Counted from the first letter of the stretch, positions 1 to 11,800 are shown. The stretch is DNA of 20,387 nt from Pelargonium cotyledonis (GCA_036897625.1 JAYMTA010001362.1:1-20387), one strand, 5' to 3'. Program-made: numbers and translations. Notes: generated by a model not told the origin, from the sequence alone.

Positions 1-1092
1 CCTCAAGTTTTTTAGATTAAAGGAAACTAACGGCAGACAGTTTTCTCCTACAAGATCAATTGCAGATACTCCGATCGATGATCAAAATTTGAGGAAGGGA
101 GGAGAGTGAAATTTGGCCTCTTAATTTATGTTTAGTTTTTTCGCATTTTTTCTATAAAAAATTATCTATAAGACTCTTTTATATTTTGGCTTTCTTATGC
201 TTATAAAAAAAACTTTATTACGGGTTTTGTCACAAAAAAAAAAAGTTTTATATGCCCACTAAGCTTATGATATGCCATAAACAAGCTTGAACAAAACAAT
301 CAAATTTATTTACAATTTTTTATTTTTCATTTTTTCTTATTTGGGTGAAATGCTTCAATACCCCTTGAACTCGTTTTTTTTTATAGTTTTGGCCCATTAG
401 CCACGTTGGCCGTCTGACATGGCACAACCGGTGATGTGGCATGGGTCAACCGGCTACAGCAGGTTTCAGGTGTTGAAATAATAAAAAAGTATAGTATAGG
501 GTTCGAAAGGACTAAAGTCAGAATACAGGGGTTAACTCTAAAAAAATAGACAGTCCAGGGGATCTGGAAACAATTAACCCAAAATTATACTTTAGTGCAA
601 CAGGGTATTTACTTGTTCTGCAAATTATCTTTGCAAGTTCAATTTGTCCTTCATCCTAATCTCTTGTAGTTCTTGTGTACAATGATTTTTTCTTCCTATA
701 CTTATTTAAAGTAAAACCCTATACACTGGTGTGTCTCATTAATAACTTGTCCGAGATTCTGAGAAGGCAGTATAGTTACACACTTACAGTTAATCAAGAA
801 GTGACGAGAACTGTGTGTGCGGTTCCTTAGGAAGTATCAGTTTAACCAAATGGCCCTCATGTATGATGTGAACACATGGTAGCTTCTGCTTTTTTTATTT
901 TTATTTTATTTTATAGTTTTATGCTTAAAAGTAACCTTATAATGTGTTATATGTGGTGGAAAATGTTTATGCTAGACTAGTGTGATGGTTTCAATATCAA
1001 GCAACACTCATACACAAGTATTTGTGGAGATTGTGCCTTTTTATACCACTGCTTACTTGAAAGTTGACAGCTGCATCTCAAATATATGACAG
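1..1092 (+). other. Intronic sequence upstream of the first visible GYRA exon
   Basis: No reading frame here resembles the GyrA segment expected before the exon at 1093 (the region containing a phrase like DGQPKLMGLK in plant GyrA). The block ends in a clean acceptor (cag at 1090-1092) feeding that exon in frame. It is therefore read as a long AT-rich intron whose donor lies outside the window. It contains the small transposon-like element at 340-583. An alternative, less likely given intact downstream frames, is that the 5' half of the gene is missing here. Confidence 0.6.
340..583. mobile_element. Small non-autonomous DNA transposon remnant (MITE-like)
   Basis: The two ends form an imperfect terminal inverted repeat of about 30 bp. 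The left end begins TTTGGGTGAAATGCTTC and the reverse complement of the right end begins TTTGGGTTAATTGTTTC. Both continue into a CCCC-containing stretch (about 70% match by eye). The interior has the 'tgacatggca ... gatgtggcat' type of sequence common in plant non-coding DNA elements and no reading frame. TTAT flanks both sides (337-340 and 585-588), a possible target duplication, though the boundary is off by one or two bases. Superfamily is not assignable by eye. Confidence 0.5.
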
Positions 1093-4000
1093 GCTTTCAT
1101 AGACTTCAGATGTTCTGTTATTGAGAGGCGTGCATCATATAAGCTTTCACAGGCTAAGGAAAGAAGGCATGTTGTTGAGGTATAGTTGATCTTAAAGGTT
1201 ATTGCTAGATTTGCATTTGGGCATCCCATCAATGGAAAGGCCCTTTATTTTTATTTATTTTTCTTTTGGTTAATTTTTATCGTTATTCGTTCAGGGTGTT
1301 GTTATGGGGCTTGATAATTTGGATGGAGTGATTCGTATTATTAGGGAAGCTTCAAGCAATGCTTTGGCATCAACTGGTTTAAGAAATGGTAAGCTTCCCT
1401 TAGTTTTAAATTATTCTCTCACACTCTTGGTTTATTTCTTAACCCTTTATTTTCTTTTAATAGACTCAATTCTCTCAAGTGCGGTATAGTTCATAATTTC
1501 TAATAATTATCTGGATAACATCCCTTATTTCTTACATTATTTTATTGGGGTGAGTTTTATTTATTTATGACTGTCAGCTTCAACCTACTAATGGTTGCTA
1601 GGTTTTATCTGTCCATAATGACATATATAGGAATTAGGATATTATCATTAATCTGTACTGCTCTTTAAAAGTTAGATGTTATGGTACATGGTTTTTAGAA
1701 GTTTACTTAGTTTAGTTGTATATTAACCAATGTGCCGTCATATTCTATTACAGCATTTGGCCTCTCTGAAAGACAAGCTGAAGCTATATTGGACATAAGC
1801 CTAAGAAGACTTACCCAACTTGAGGTGCATATTTTCTATTGCAATCCTAATCATTTAGTCTATTATGGTGCCTGTAATGTCACATGAGACTCTCTTCCTT
1901 CTACCATGCAGAGGAAAAAATTTATTGATGAAAGTTTGTCCTTGACGGATCAAATTTCGAAACTAGAGACCCTCTTGTCGTCCAGGAAGAACATATTACA
2001 GGTATGAGGTTTCTTATCACAGTTTAGGCATGCTTTTGTTGTTCTTTAATATTGTGCAAGAGAGTATATCTGAAATATCTTTAACTGATTTGATATTACT
2101 TTAGTACTGTTGTTGTAACACTTCAAGTTATGATAGTGTTTAAACTGATAGCATTATAACGTACTTATTCATGCTGCATGATTATCTGAGTTATATGTGC
2201 TCTGCTAAGATTCCAGGGCTCTAAACATTGACTGTATTGATACTTGATACTTGGTAGTGTTTTTGTTGTGCTTTAACATTGTGCAAGAGAGTATATCTGA
2301 AATATCTTTAACTGAACTGATACTTCTTTAATACTGTTGTTGTAACACTTCAAATTATGACAGTGTTTCAACTGATAGCATTATAATGTACTTCCTTAAG
2401 GATGTTTCATAGTGCTCTGGGGGTCAGCAAGATGTTTTTCCCCCCATCTTATATTTGTTTTTTTAAACTCATTTGGATAGTTTATTATCTTTTCCCTTTC
2501 TATTTGGTACCTTCTGAGTAGAGTAATGTATTATTTTTTCAATAAGCTTATTGCGAAACTTGTGAAGTCAGTTTTGTTTGAATGTGTTGATGTAAATAGA
2601 ATAAGCATGGGTTATTTACTTGCATTTTTTTTTGTATTCCCTCTTGCATTTCATTTTATATTAATTTCTTAAAGAAGTCCCCGTCAAGGATATGCCCCTG
2701 ATAATCTCTGTAAGTAATTTGGGGCTGCACTGCCATTCGGTTTTGAGTTGGATTACTTAACTGTGGTATTAGAGAAGAGTTTAGTTCTGGGAAAATCCTC
2801 TTTGTTCTTGACCTTGTTTGTGTTAGTCGATGTGTATGGTCTATGCAGTCCCCGACATGATGGAACTACTTGTAGCGTTGAGCTCCCCACTCATAGGCCT
2901 AAGATCAGGCTAGTTAATGGTTTTTCCTTAGAGATCTATTATTCATTTTTGGGAATAGCATTTTTCATGTTTGCTAGTATCATTGATAATTTTGAAACCA
3001 TCTTTGTATTCAATCTTGATATCCAAGTCAGACATCCCATTCTTTTCATTTGTTCAATCTGTAGTTGATAGAAGAAGAAGCAGTTGAGCTAAAGAACAAA
3101 TTTTCCACACCAAGGCGTTCAATGTTGGAAAATAATGAAGTTGGCCAACTTGATGACATAGATGTTATTCCAAATGACGAAATGCTATTGGTATGTACCT
3201 TCACCGTGACTGAACCACACTTTTCCCAAATTATATGTATATGCAGTTCTTTCTCATTTTTTTTTCTTTTCCTAAATTATCACTGTGTAATCTATTTTGT
3301 CAATGAATTCAGGCCTTTAGTGAAAAAGGTTATGTTAAGCGAATGAAGCCTGACACCTTTAATCTTCAACATCGTGGTACAATTGGAAAATCTGTTGGAA
3401 AACTGAGAGGGAACGATGCAATGTCAGATTTTATCGTATGCCGTGCACATGATTATGTTCTTTATTTCAGGTACTTTTATTTGCTTTTGAACTTTAGTTA
3501 TCCCTTCCTCCATAATAGAGTAAGCTTTTTTGAATTCATAGTATGTAGAGTTTTTAGTTTGATGAGTAATATGATTAAATGAGTCAGATCAGTGAATGAA
3601 TATCTCTTGAGAATTTGGGCCTGATCCTTTTGACATAAATGTAGTGTTGATTGAATAGCAATAAGCCCAATGGGATGGTAGAATTAATGATGAATATGTG
3701 AGAAAATGGCTAAAACCCATAAAAAAAAGTAACATCTATGCATATTCCCAGAGTTTTTAGTTTAAAGAACCAAAACTGTGGGTAATCTTAATCTATGATA
3801 AATAAACAATGTAGTTTTAATCTTATAAATGTCAACATTATCGAATTCTGTTTTTTTTTTCCTGCTCAATATCATCGATGCTTGTATCTTCCTTTTAGCT
3901 ACCAACCTTGCTTTAAAAATAGTAAGAATGTAGGTTGGCCTTGTCTTTACACCTTGTTATTGTATTGCATAGAACTTCCTTCCAAGATATTGGGTGTACA

Positions 4001-7000
4001 TATTATGTCTCTATTTTTCAAATTTAAAGCTGTCGTGGCCCCCACTTGTTAGTTTGTTCTTTCACTAAGATTGTGAAGGTTATTTGTCTCACCTTTATAA
4101 GATTGGAAATCTACCTCATGCAGTGAGAAAGGAGTAGTGTACTCAGCCCGTGCATATAAAATTCCAGAGTGCTCCCGCAATGCTGCTGGCACACCATTGG
4201 TTCAGGTGTTATACTCATTAAGTATCTGTTTCTTTATTGATCCATTTTTGTAACTGATAAAGTTTTATTTATTTATTTATTTTTTTAATATTGGTTTCAG
4301 ATCTTGTCTGTTGATAGTGGTGAAAGAATAACATCAGTTATACCTGTGAGTGAGTTTGCTGATGATCAGTACTTGCTTATGCTCACCATGAATGGCTACA
4401 TTAAGAAAGTATCTTTAAATGCTTTCTCGTCAATCAGGTCATCAGGAATCATAGCAATTCAATTGGTATATCTTCTATTTCTGTAGTTTTGGCTCAGTGG
4501 CTTGTGCTCTTAAGTATTTTTTCTTAGTGCTCATTTTAACTTGACAGATTCCTGGTGATGAGCTAAAATGGGTTCGTTGCTGCACCAACGATGATGTTGT
4601 TGCCTTGGCTTCACAAAAAGGAATGGTTATTTTGACTTCTTGTGGGACTGTAAGTATTTTTTTATTACTCCCCTTTCTCATGGAGACTTCTGAAAGAATC
4701 TGCGTGATGACCTTTTATTCATATTTAGTGTATGTCTTAAGTAGTATAAATTATGTATCCAGACTAAATTACTAAGGACAATAGTAGTGAAGTGCTACAT
4801 TAAGAAATCGTAATAAAAAACAATATGTTGTTTACAGTAAAAAATATCATTATTCTGAGTACTCTAATGATAATGTGGTAATAAGTGTTCACTTGTTTAT
4901 ATACAAATGAATTTGTGTGTTAGTTGTAGTTGAGGAGGCCAATTTGTTTTACTGTCTGCATATTCAAACGGTCAAACCTATTTCACCCCATGGGAAAAGA
5001 ATGCTAAGTGCAAGAGTTTTATTTGTTTCCCATTTTTTAATCTTTTGTGGAGTTGTTGAATGCAATGTGTACTTCTAGACGTGCTTCCACAATGTATTAT
5101 TATTGATGTCATTGCCCCATCGTATTACACTATCACCATGCTTGTATGGATTATCTTTTTTCGGAAACTTAAATTTACTTTGAAGAACATACTGCTCTAA
5201 TCTCATTCTTGCTGGTATTTTCATTTTTGTGAACTCAGATACGAGCTCTTGGAAGAAATACTAGAGGTTCGGTTGCCATGAGACTAAAAGGAGATGATAA
5301 AATCGCATGCATGGACATTATAACAGCTGCAAGCTGGAAAGTCATGGAGAAGGCTTCAAAGGCTTCCAAGAGCAAGTAATGACACACAAATTATTATGGT
5401 CAATTACCGTCTGTAATTACTAGCATGCATTTATCTGGTGTTTGGTGTTCTTTCGGCTTCTTTAAATTGCGCTTCAACTCAGTGGGCTCTTAATCATTTT
5501 CTTGTGGTTCAACTTAGGCTGAAACTGAATCTAATTACTAACCTGAGCTGGCAATCTTGTGGATGCTAGCTTTCCCTAGAATCTGGTTAGCGTCACTTGG
5601 ACTTGGCAGTTTACCTTTGCTATAATCCTCAGGTTTTGGAAGTATTTTCATGTTAGTATGGCAACTTCTGTCACAACAGTAAATAATTAACTAATAAAGA
5701 AAAAGAGAGATAGTTTCCATGCTGTCTTGCATAATAGTGCAGTTTGACCTCAAAACTTTGAACACAATTTATTTTTGTTGGACATTGAACTAACTGCATT
5801 CATTTCTTTTCTGTATTGACTTTTGTGGAAACACAATAGAACTATAATGTCCTGATGTATCCTGAATCCTGATCATATGTTTGGAGTGCTTGTTTAAGTT
5901 TGCTATAATATATTTAACTATGGCTGTTCATTTATCAGTTTTTGTAATTTTGATTACTATCCTTTGGTTTTTTGTTAAACTAAACATTTCTTAAATCTTT
6001 GTCTTATCTCATTACCTTCTGGGTTATGATCTTTTGACTGTGCAAACAGTGGCCCATGGCTGATGTTTTTGTCTGAGAGTGGCTTTGGGAAGCGAGTTCC
6101 TTTGAACAGATTCCGATTACTACCCTTGAATAGAGTTGGTTTGAAATCATACAAGGTATCATTTTATTAAATAAGCTTAATTCATAAAACAACTTGTGTT
6201 AATAGTTTTTTGCCTTGGCAGTTTCTCCTATGACATTTTGTTGCTATTTGTTTATAGTTATCCTTGGAGGACCATCTGGCAGCTGTTTTTGTGGTTGGGT
6301 TTTCATTAGGAGGTAATGTTTTAAGAAACTGTTGGAGTCCTTTTAACTCATTATTTTTGCTAGGCATTAAGACTAGCTTACTTCATATGTAACATCTGAT
6401 TATTATTGTACTTGTTTTTCAATTAAAAAAAGCAGAAGACGGTGAGAGTGATGAACAAGTGGTTCTAGTAAGCCAAAGTGGTACAATCAATAGAATTAAG
6501 GTTCGCGATGTCTCAATACAATCACGCTCTGGGAGGTAAATTTAACATCAATCTATGTTTTATGGCCTCTTGTGTCCTTTTTTATTACTTAAAAGTTGCC
6601 TCCAGCATCATGCGTCACAAGTTTCCTATTGAAGTGTATACGTACCAAGGGGCTTATGTGTTTTGTTATTATTTAAATTATAGCGTGAATTTTTGTTCCC
6701 AAGGGAAAATGATAGCTTGATGTAGATATTAAATGATAGGGGTAATAAGCAATATTTCTTGCAACGTAAAATCATTTCTGTGCAGAGGTTATATAACTTG
6801 TAGTCCTAGGGTCACTGTAGTTTACTTGGGAAATAATATGTAGTTTGTCTCCTTAACTAGGATATACCTTTTGTACACGAGCAATTATTGTGCATGGACT
6901 TTGCAATTAACTAGTATTGTACACGTAGGCATTGTTTACTGTGGTAGCTCTTTTCTTGGTCCATCTATGGATGTTTGATTTTGAAGCCCCACAATCTACA

Positions 7001-7179
7001 TTGTTAATACTGTTTAGTGTTGAATAATTACGATAGTTACGTAAAATATATTATTTTGCAGGGGAGTAATTTTGATGCGGTTGGATTATGCCGGGAAGAT
7101 CAAGTCAGCTTCGTTAATCTCAGCAAGTGAGACTGAAACTGAAAAAGAATTCGAAGAAGATGCTGTTGTTAGCGGGTAA
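1093..7179 (+). CDS. GYRA: DNA gyrase subunit A, organellar (3' portion, 14 exons)
   Basis: Gyrase A cuts and passes duplex DNA to introduce negative supercoils in plastids and mitochondria, as an A2B2 enzyme with GyrB. Exons: 1093-1179, 1295-1388, 1754-1824, 1912-2001, 3065-3190, 3313-3470, 4124-4205, 4301-4465, 4548-4649, 5239-5375, 6050-6155, 6258-6312, 6436-6535, 7062-7179 (TAA 7177-7179). They join without frame break into 496 codons plus stop, all introns GT-AG. Residues 1-125 of this fragment are the end of the breakage-reunion domain: the coiled coil and C-gate, with motifs LDNLDGVIRIIREAS and SERQAEAILDISLRRLTQLE. From about residue 140 the six-bladed DNA-wrapping pinwheel follows, with repeats of the 'hhxxSxxGxhxRhxxxxh' type (e.g. 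SEKGYVKRMK, SQSGTINRIKV). The GyrA-box equivalent reads QHRGTIG. An acidic tail (ETETEKEFEEDA) ends the protein. The active-site tyrosine half lies upstream of the window. Family identity is near certain; organelle location follows from plant GyrA knowledge, since the transit peptide is not visible. Confidence 0.95.
2034..2166. repeat. Direct repeat copy A inside a GYRA intron
   Basis: This copy matches 2261-2393 in the same orientation at a constant offset of 227 bp, with about 11 differences over 133 bp by eye (about 92%). A shared core is ATTGTGCAAGAGAGTATATC. It lies in the intron 2002-3064, so it should not affect the protein. Confidence 0.85.
2261..2393. repeat. Direct repeat copy B inside a GYRA intron
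   Basis: Second copy of the 133-bp unit at 2034-2166, 227 bp downstream. The roughly 94 bp between the copies (2167-2260) is not itself duplicated within the window. No inverted ends or coding sequence mark it as a transposon; a local segmental duplication is the simplest reading. Confidence 0.85.
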
Positions 7180-7927
7180 TTGGTACATAGCAGTTATGGT
7201 GAATCAAAGCACTGGCTATTTTCAGCCTTTTGTGCAGTGGATCTTTATGTAAATGGCTCTGAACTGAAGAAAGCTTAGTGTGTACGTAGTATAGTATTGG
7301 TGGTTGCATCTATGCAAATCAAGCTTACAACTTTGAAGACAATATGTAGAGTCCGGAATGCCACTTTGTTAATTTTCAGTTTATATTGATCGATGGCATC
7401 TATCATTTTGTTCTGCTCGTGTTTTGTTCTTGGCTCGTCTGGTACAGGAATTTTCCTAATTTCGAAAGCGCAGGAAAGATCCACATCTTGGTATAAGTAG
7501 TTAGCTTAACATAAGTAACTAAATTAAACAAAGATGATACAAAATGTTGGAGTACTACAGAAATAAACAAAGTTGGGGCGTGGATGAAGAAGTACTGAGC
7601 TAAAGGATTAATTACAATGAATTACACAAATAAACATTTTAGAATAATGAGAATCAGTAGTTGGAGTTAAATTCTCTTGCAACGTTTCTAACTTGTTATA
7701 TTTCATTAAAACAGTTTTTATCATAGTTGAGCAAATCACGAACAAAACATGTACGATAAGAAAATGTGGCATGGTCAAGTATTTAACAACAGATTTGTTA
7801 AGGTTTCAAAGGTAAAAAATTCTCCCCTACGCATGCTATCTAACCGATGAGTCTAGTTTAGAAAGCGCAATTGTCCAGGTGAAAGTTAAATCGGACACCA
7901 ATCGAAACTGGAATAGCCGAAAAATTT
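7180..7927. other. GYRA 3' UTR and intergenic DNA
   Basis: This stretch follows the GYRA stop. It probably contains the 3' UTR and polyadenylation region; aaataaac at about 7561 is a possible poly(A) signal, though far from the stop. A short open frame on the minus strand (7275-7484) has no recognisable protein features. Nothing else is supported. Confidence 0.4.
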
Positions 7928-8024
7928 GGGCCTGCCCCAGTGCTGCCACAGTCTCCTTTGGAAAAGACTTAAGCCCATGACTTAAGTATGGCCCAGTAAC
8001 TCCAAAATGGGCTGTGACGGCCCA
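7928..8024. promoter_or_regulatory. Cluster of five site II (TGGGCC/T) motifs upstream of NUFIP
   Basis: TGGGCC occurs at 7928-7933 and TGGGCT at 8008-8013. The reverse-strand equivalents AGCCCA (7973-7978) and GGCCCA (7990-7995 and 8019-8024) complete five copies within 97 bp. Site II elements bind TCP transcription factors and, together with a telo-box, mark promoters of plant ribosome-biogenesis and other growth-linked genes. The cluster is about 830 bp upstream of the NUFIP ATG, farther than usual, and the AT-rich stretch 8041-8750 lies between. Motif presence is seen; function is inferred. Confidence 0.6.
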
Positions 8025-8040
8025 CTTTCCTGGAATTTGT

Positions 8041-8750
8041 TTCTTTTCTAAGGTATCATTTGGTATCCGATTCTACCAGAAAAAGCGAGACAGAGAAAGT
8101 TTATTTTCTTGTGTTTGTATAAAGTTAGTCAAAAGAGAAAATGTAAAATGATGATTTCTAGAATTCAAAATTACTCTTAAACCTTGAAAACAAAATACCA
8201 TCTAATAAGTGGTATTTGTGATTCACGGTAATTTTCATACCCTTTAAATTTTTAAATGACATTTATACCCCTTAAATTTTTTTACGTATCTATTCACAAA
8301 TAGTATATTATATTATAATTATACCATTTTTTTATTCTTATAGAACTATAAGAGCGACTAATCGTCTTTCAAAAAATGTGTACTATTAGAATACAAAAAT
8401 ATATTAATATACATATATATTTAATGTTACACTTTTGAACTAAAAAATAAATATATCTCATTTAAAATTTATAATGTCTCGTAAAAATATGTGTAACAAA
8501 CATGATAATAGAACAAGGTATATATGCAATTTTTCATACTTTTCCAAATTTTTTATTTTTAGTTTATTTATTCCAAACACAATAATTTAGATTATTCTCA
8601 CTTATACAAATATAATATTATCTAACTTTTCAATAATTTTTATTTCTGTAATCTACATTTTCGTAATATTCGCATTCACGGTATTTTGAATTCCTCGAAG
8701 TAAACTATATCTAAATAAAGTATCCAAAACCCCCTCGTTTTTACTGATTC
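8041..8750. other. AT-rich intergenic stretch, possibly inserted
   Basis: No gene is visible. The stretch is much richer in A and T than its surroundings. It shows a short inverted pair (gaattcaaaa at 8161-8170 and its complement at 8684-8693), a direct repeat attcacggta (about 8221 and 8673), and two tandem-like phrases of the form 'taccc-cttaaattttt' near 8240 and 8267. These hint at an old inserted element, but clear terminal repeats and a target duplication were not found. Confidence 0.35.
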
Positions 8751-8762
8751 TCTTTTGTCCTT

Positions 8763-8770
8763 AAACCCTA
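8763..8770 (+). promoter_or_regulatory. Telo-box (AAACCCTA)
   Basis: A perfect AAACCCTA lies 84 bp before the NUFIP ATG, immediately ahead of a pyrimidine-rich leader. In plants the telo-box is enriched near the transcription start of ribosomal-protein and ribosome-biogenesis genes and usually acts with site II motifs, which are present upstream here. The match is exact; its activity is inferred. Confidence 0.6.
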
Positions 8771-8780
8771 CTTCTCTAAC

Positions 8781-8809
8781 CCCTCTCTCTCTCTCGCTCG
8801 CTCGCTCGC
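8781..8809 (+). repeat. CT / CGCT microsatellite in the NUFIP 5' leader
   Basis: A run of CT dinucleotides passes into three CGCT/CTCG units. Pyrimidine-rich tracts of this kind are common at plant transcription starts and 5' UTRs. It probably lies in the leader. There is no upstream ATG between it and the NUFIP start. Confidence 0.7.
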
Positions 8810-8853
8810 ATATCCGCTTTCACTTGCGGCCACTTCACCGTCATCATCTGCTG

Positions 8854-11800
8854 ATGGGTTCTAATCAGCGTCCCGCAAATTCAAATAACGCCCCACACAA
8901 CTCCATGGCTATGCAGCAGCAGCAACAACCTCAACTGGGTATGGCCTTTCCTCAAAATTCAGTTCCTTTCAGTAACCAGAATGCCTATACCAACAACAAT
9001 GGAAAAGCTATGGGCATGCCCAACATGCCTGTAAATCAGAATGGTTTCATGAATCATCCCAACCAGCTCCTCCAGCTGCAAAATAGTATTCTGGGTATGG
9101 CCCAGTTGGCCATGATCAATCCGGCTCAGTTCAACATGGGGGGTTTCAATGCTTTGCCTAATATGAACCAACCTGCAGCTTTTCCTGCTCATGCCCAGTT
9201 CGGCAATTCGCCTCGGCCACCCGGCCAGTTTTATGGGCAGAATTTTCCGAGGTTGCCTCAGCAAATGAATCAAAACACTGGATTGCCCAATGGCCAATTT
9301 GGTTTCCAAAATGCTATGCAAAATATGAATCAGTTTATGCCTGTTCTGGGTTCCAGTTACAATATGTTTGGTGGTGCTAACCAACCAGCTCAGGCTACTG
9401 TGGATCCTCAAAACCCGCCTGGTCAGGTTATGGGTCCTCAAAATCCCACATTTTTTCCTAACCCACAGTTTGCTCAGGTCAACCAGAATCAACACAACTT
9501 GGTTCCACCTGGCATGGATGTAAATGTACTCTTGGCTGCTGCAACCCAGCTGCTTCAGGGGAACTCGTCTGCGTCACTTTGTTCGTCTACGGCGCAGTTA
9601 CAGCAAAATCAGAACATACCACCTGCTCCTTTCACAGGTTCATCTCAGGTATAGGTGTGTCAATTATCAATATATTTGCTATGCCTTGTTGCTTGCAATA
9701 AGTGACTAAATAAAAGCACAGTAAATAATTTCTTATTATAGATGAACATTGTGACAAAATTTTCATGAATGGTTCATTAGTTTTAATAGGATTAACTGAC
9801 CTAGGAGTTATGATCGCCTTTTACAGACTGAATATATCAGTGCCAGCCAAACTCCACATATGCATAATGTATTGTAGAATTAGTTTTTTGCCACCACGAA
9901 AAGCATCATTAAACAATTTGGAGAAAAGTTTTAATTACAGTCATTTTGAGATTATGGAAAGCTATGTTGGCTGATGAACGGTTCCTTTTTATGATGAAGG
10001 GGGTGCCTATATGTCCCTCTTCAATAACTTCTTGTAGTAACCTGTTTAACTATACAATCATGTAGGTACTTTGGTATCAGTATGCATGCTGTATGAATTT
10101 TTTTTAGGTTCAGCACTGAACCCTTAGTTTGGGAATAAATGTTCCAGTTATTTCTCCTCATTGGACCCAACTATACTATGTGGTATCTGAACTTTCTTCT
10201 AAAATATTTTAGCTGCTTAATGTGAATGTTGATCTCTAATGTCTACAATAGATATAAAGTCTGGACCAAAAAGTTGATCTAGTCACTGTAATGTTATCAT
10301 CAAATTGCATCTGGTAATGTTAATGCTATTATTTTAGTATGTGGGTCTAATAAGGTGCAGCCTCTAGTTCTAGTGTTTGACCATTGGCTCCCAAAGTTTA
10401 TGTAATTTTGTTCGTGCTTAGGTATTTCATTCTTATCAGAAAATCCTCTTCCTATCATTTGGCTGCGTATTCTCTGAAATCATTCTTCAAGGTAATTATT
10501 TTATGAAATGCCTGGTGTATTGATTAATTTTACTATTGTAATTATTTGCAGGAAAATGCTGTTACAAATGGTCAATCTAATACCAATTGGAATAATTCTC
10601 CAATTGGTCGAACCAACAACTGGAAAAATTCTCCGAATGGAAAGTTCACGAGGAATCCAAAAGGAGAGGCCTCTCAAATGGGGTATGTACCATACTATAT
10701 TAGCTGCTTAGTCTATAGCTTCCACTTTAAAGGGAGTTGGAAGAGCAGCTTGTGATTCATGTTCAACTTACTTTGTGTAGATTTCAGAAGTCTCAGTTTC
10801 ATCATATGAAAAATACGAAGAGAAATTTTGGATCACCTAACGAACAGAAGGGACAAGGTTTGTGGTTATGCACCTTCTACTAGTCAATCTTGGAAATTAT
10901 TGTTGTTGGTTAGAAGTGGTTACATGGATTGTTATCGATAAAAGACATTTGTTTTAACTAATGTTCATATAGGAGATAGTATTGACAAATGCTTTGTTGT
11001 CTAGTGGTGAAGGTCTTCTGTATGTGGTGTGGAATCTATTTTTTCTGTTGAAGACGAAAAAGAAGAAATACGACATAGATGTTATTTGTAAGCAAAGTTC
11101 AAGTGCATAACAGGAGGAATTTTATTCATGTGGAATTTTACATATGGTTCAAGATTTAAGTAGCTCAAACTGAAAGTCTGAAACAAGCTCAAAACATATG
11201 AATTAACTAGTTAAAACATATGGTTCTTAGGTCATGAATATGCAGAAAATAGAGTTAAAGCATGCTGGGCATCTATCAACTGGAATTATATGTTAGGTGT
11301 TTGGCGTACACTTGGATTGATATTGATTGTGTTTGTTTCGTCTCACAATAAAAAATCAGGGATGAAGAATGCCAGGGCAGGAAAATTTGGTCTTCCTAAT
11401 ACTGCAAACCAACAGAAAAGGTAAATTTTTGGTGATCCATCCATATAGTTTCTGTTGTTCAATTGACCCCTCATCGTAATTTTTGAACTGCTACTATAAT
11501 GATATTTATCAACGATCAAGAGAAAAGGTGCATCAATTGTTTTATGGACTGCTAAAGAATAATGTACTTCATTTTATCAATTAAAATTTTAAACCTATAA
11601 ATTGGCTGGCAAAAATGCACTTATGCTGAATCAATTGTTAAGAAACCCTCTTAGGTTAATACTGGACCTTCTTGTGTCATACATCAGAATATTAAATGTT
11701 TGTTAAGCATTGCAAGGAATGATTAATTTGCTCTACACCTATCTTCATCTTGAAGGTTCACCTCCAAAAAAATTATTTTAATTCTAGTGCAGTTATTATT

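Noticed and set aside
2748-3068. 106-codon open frame inside a GYRA intron
   Set aside because: It spans the intron before the exon at 3065, is Phe/Leu/Ile-rich as expected of T-rich intron sequence, and shows no family resemblance.
8755-8853. Possible N-terminal extension of NUFIP
   Set aside because: The frame is open but starts with TTG and lies in a telo-box and CT-rich leader; the first ATG is 8854.
8959-9495. 178-codon open frame on the minus strand
   Set aside because: It lies wholly antisense to NUFIP exon 1, whose biased codons (CAG, AAT, ATG, CCN) keep the opposite strand open. No motif is recognisable in the antisense product.
9985-10120. Possible intronic box C/D snoRNA in NUFIP
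   Set aside because: C-box-like words (atgatga near 9990) occur, but the nearest CTGA is about 125 nt away and no terminal stem is seen.
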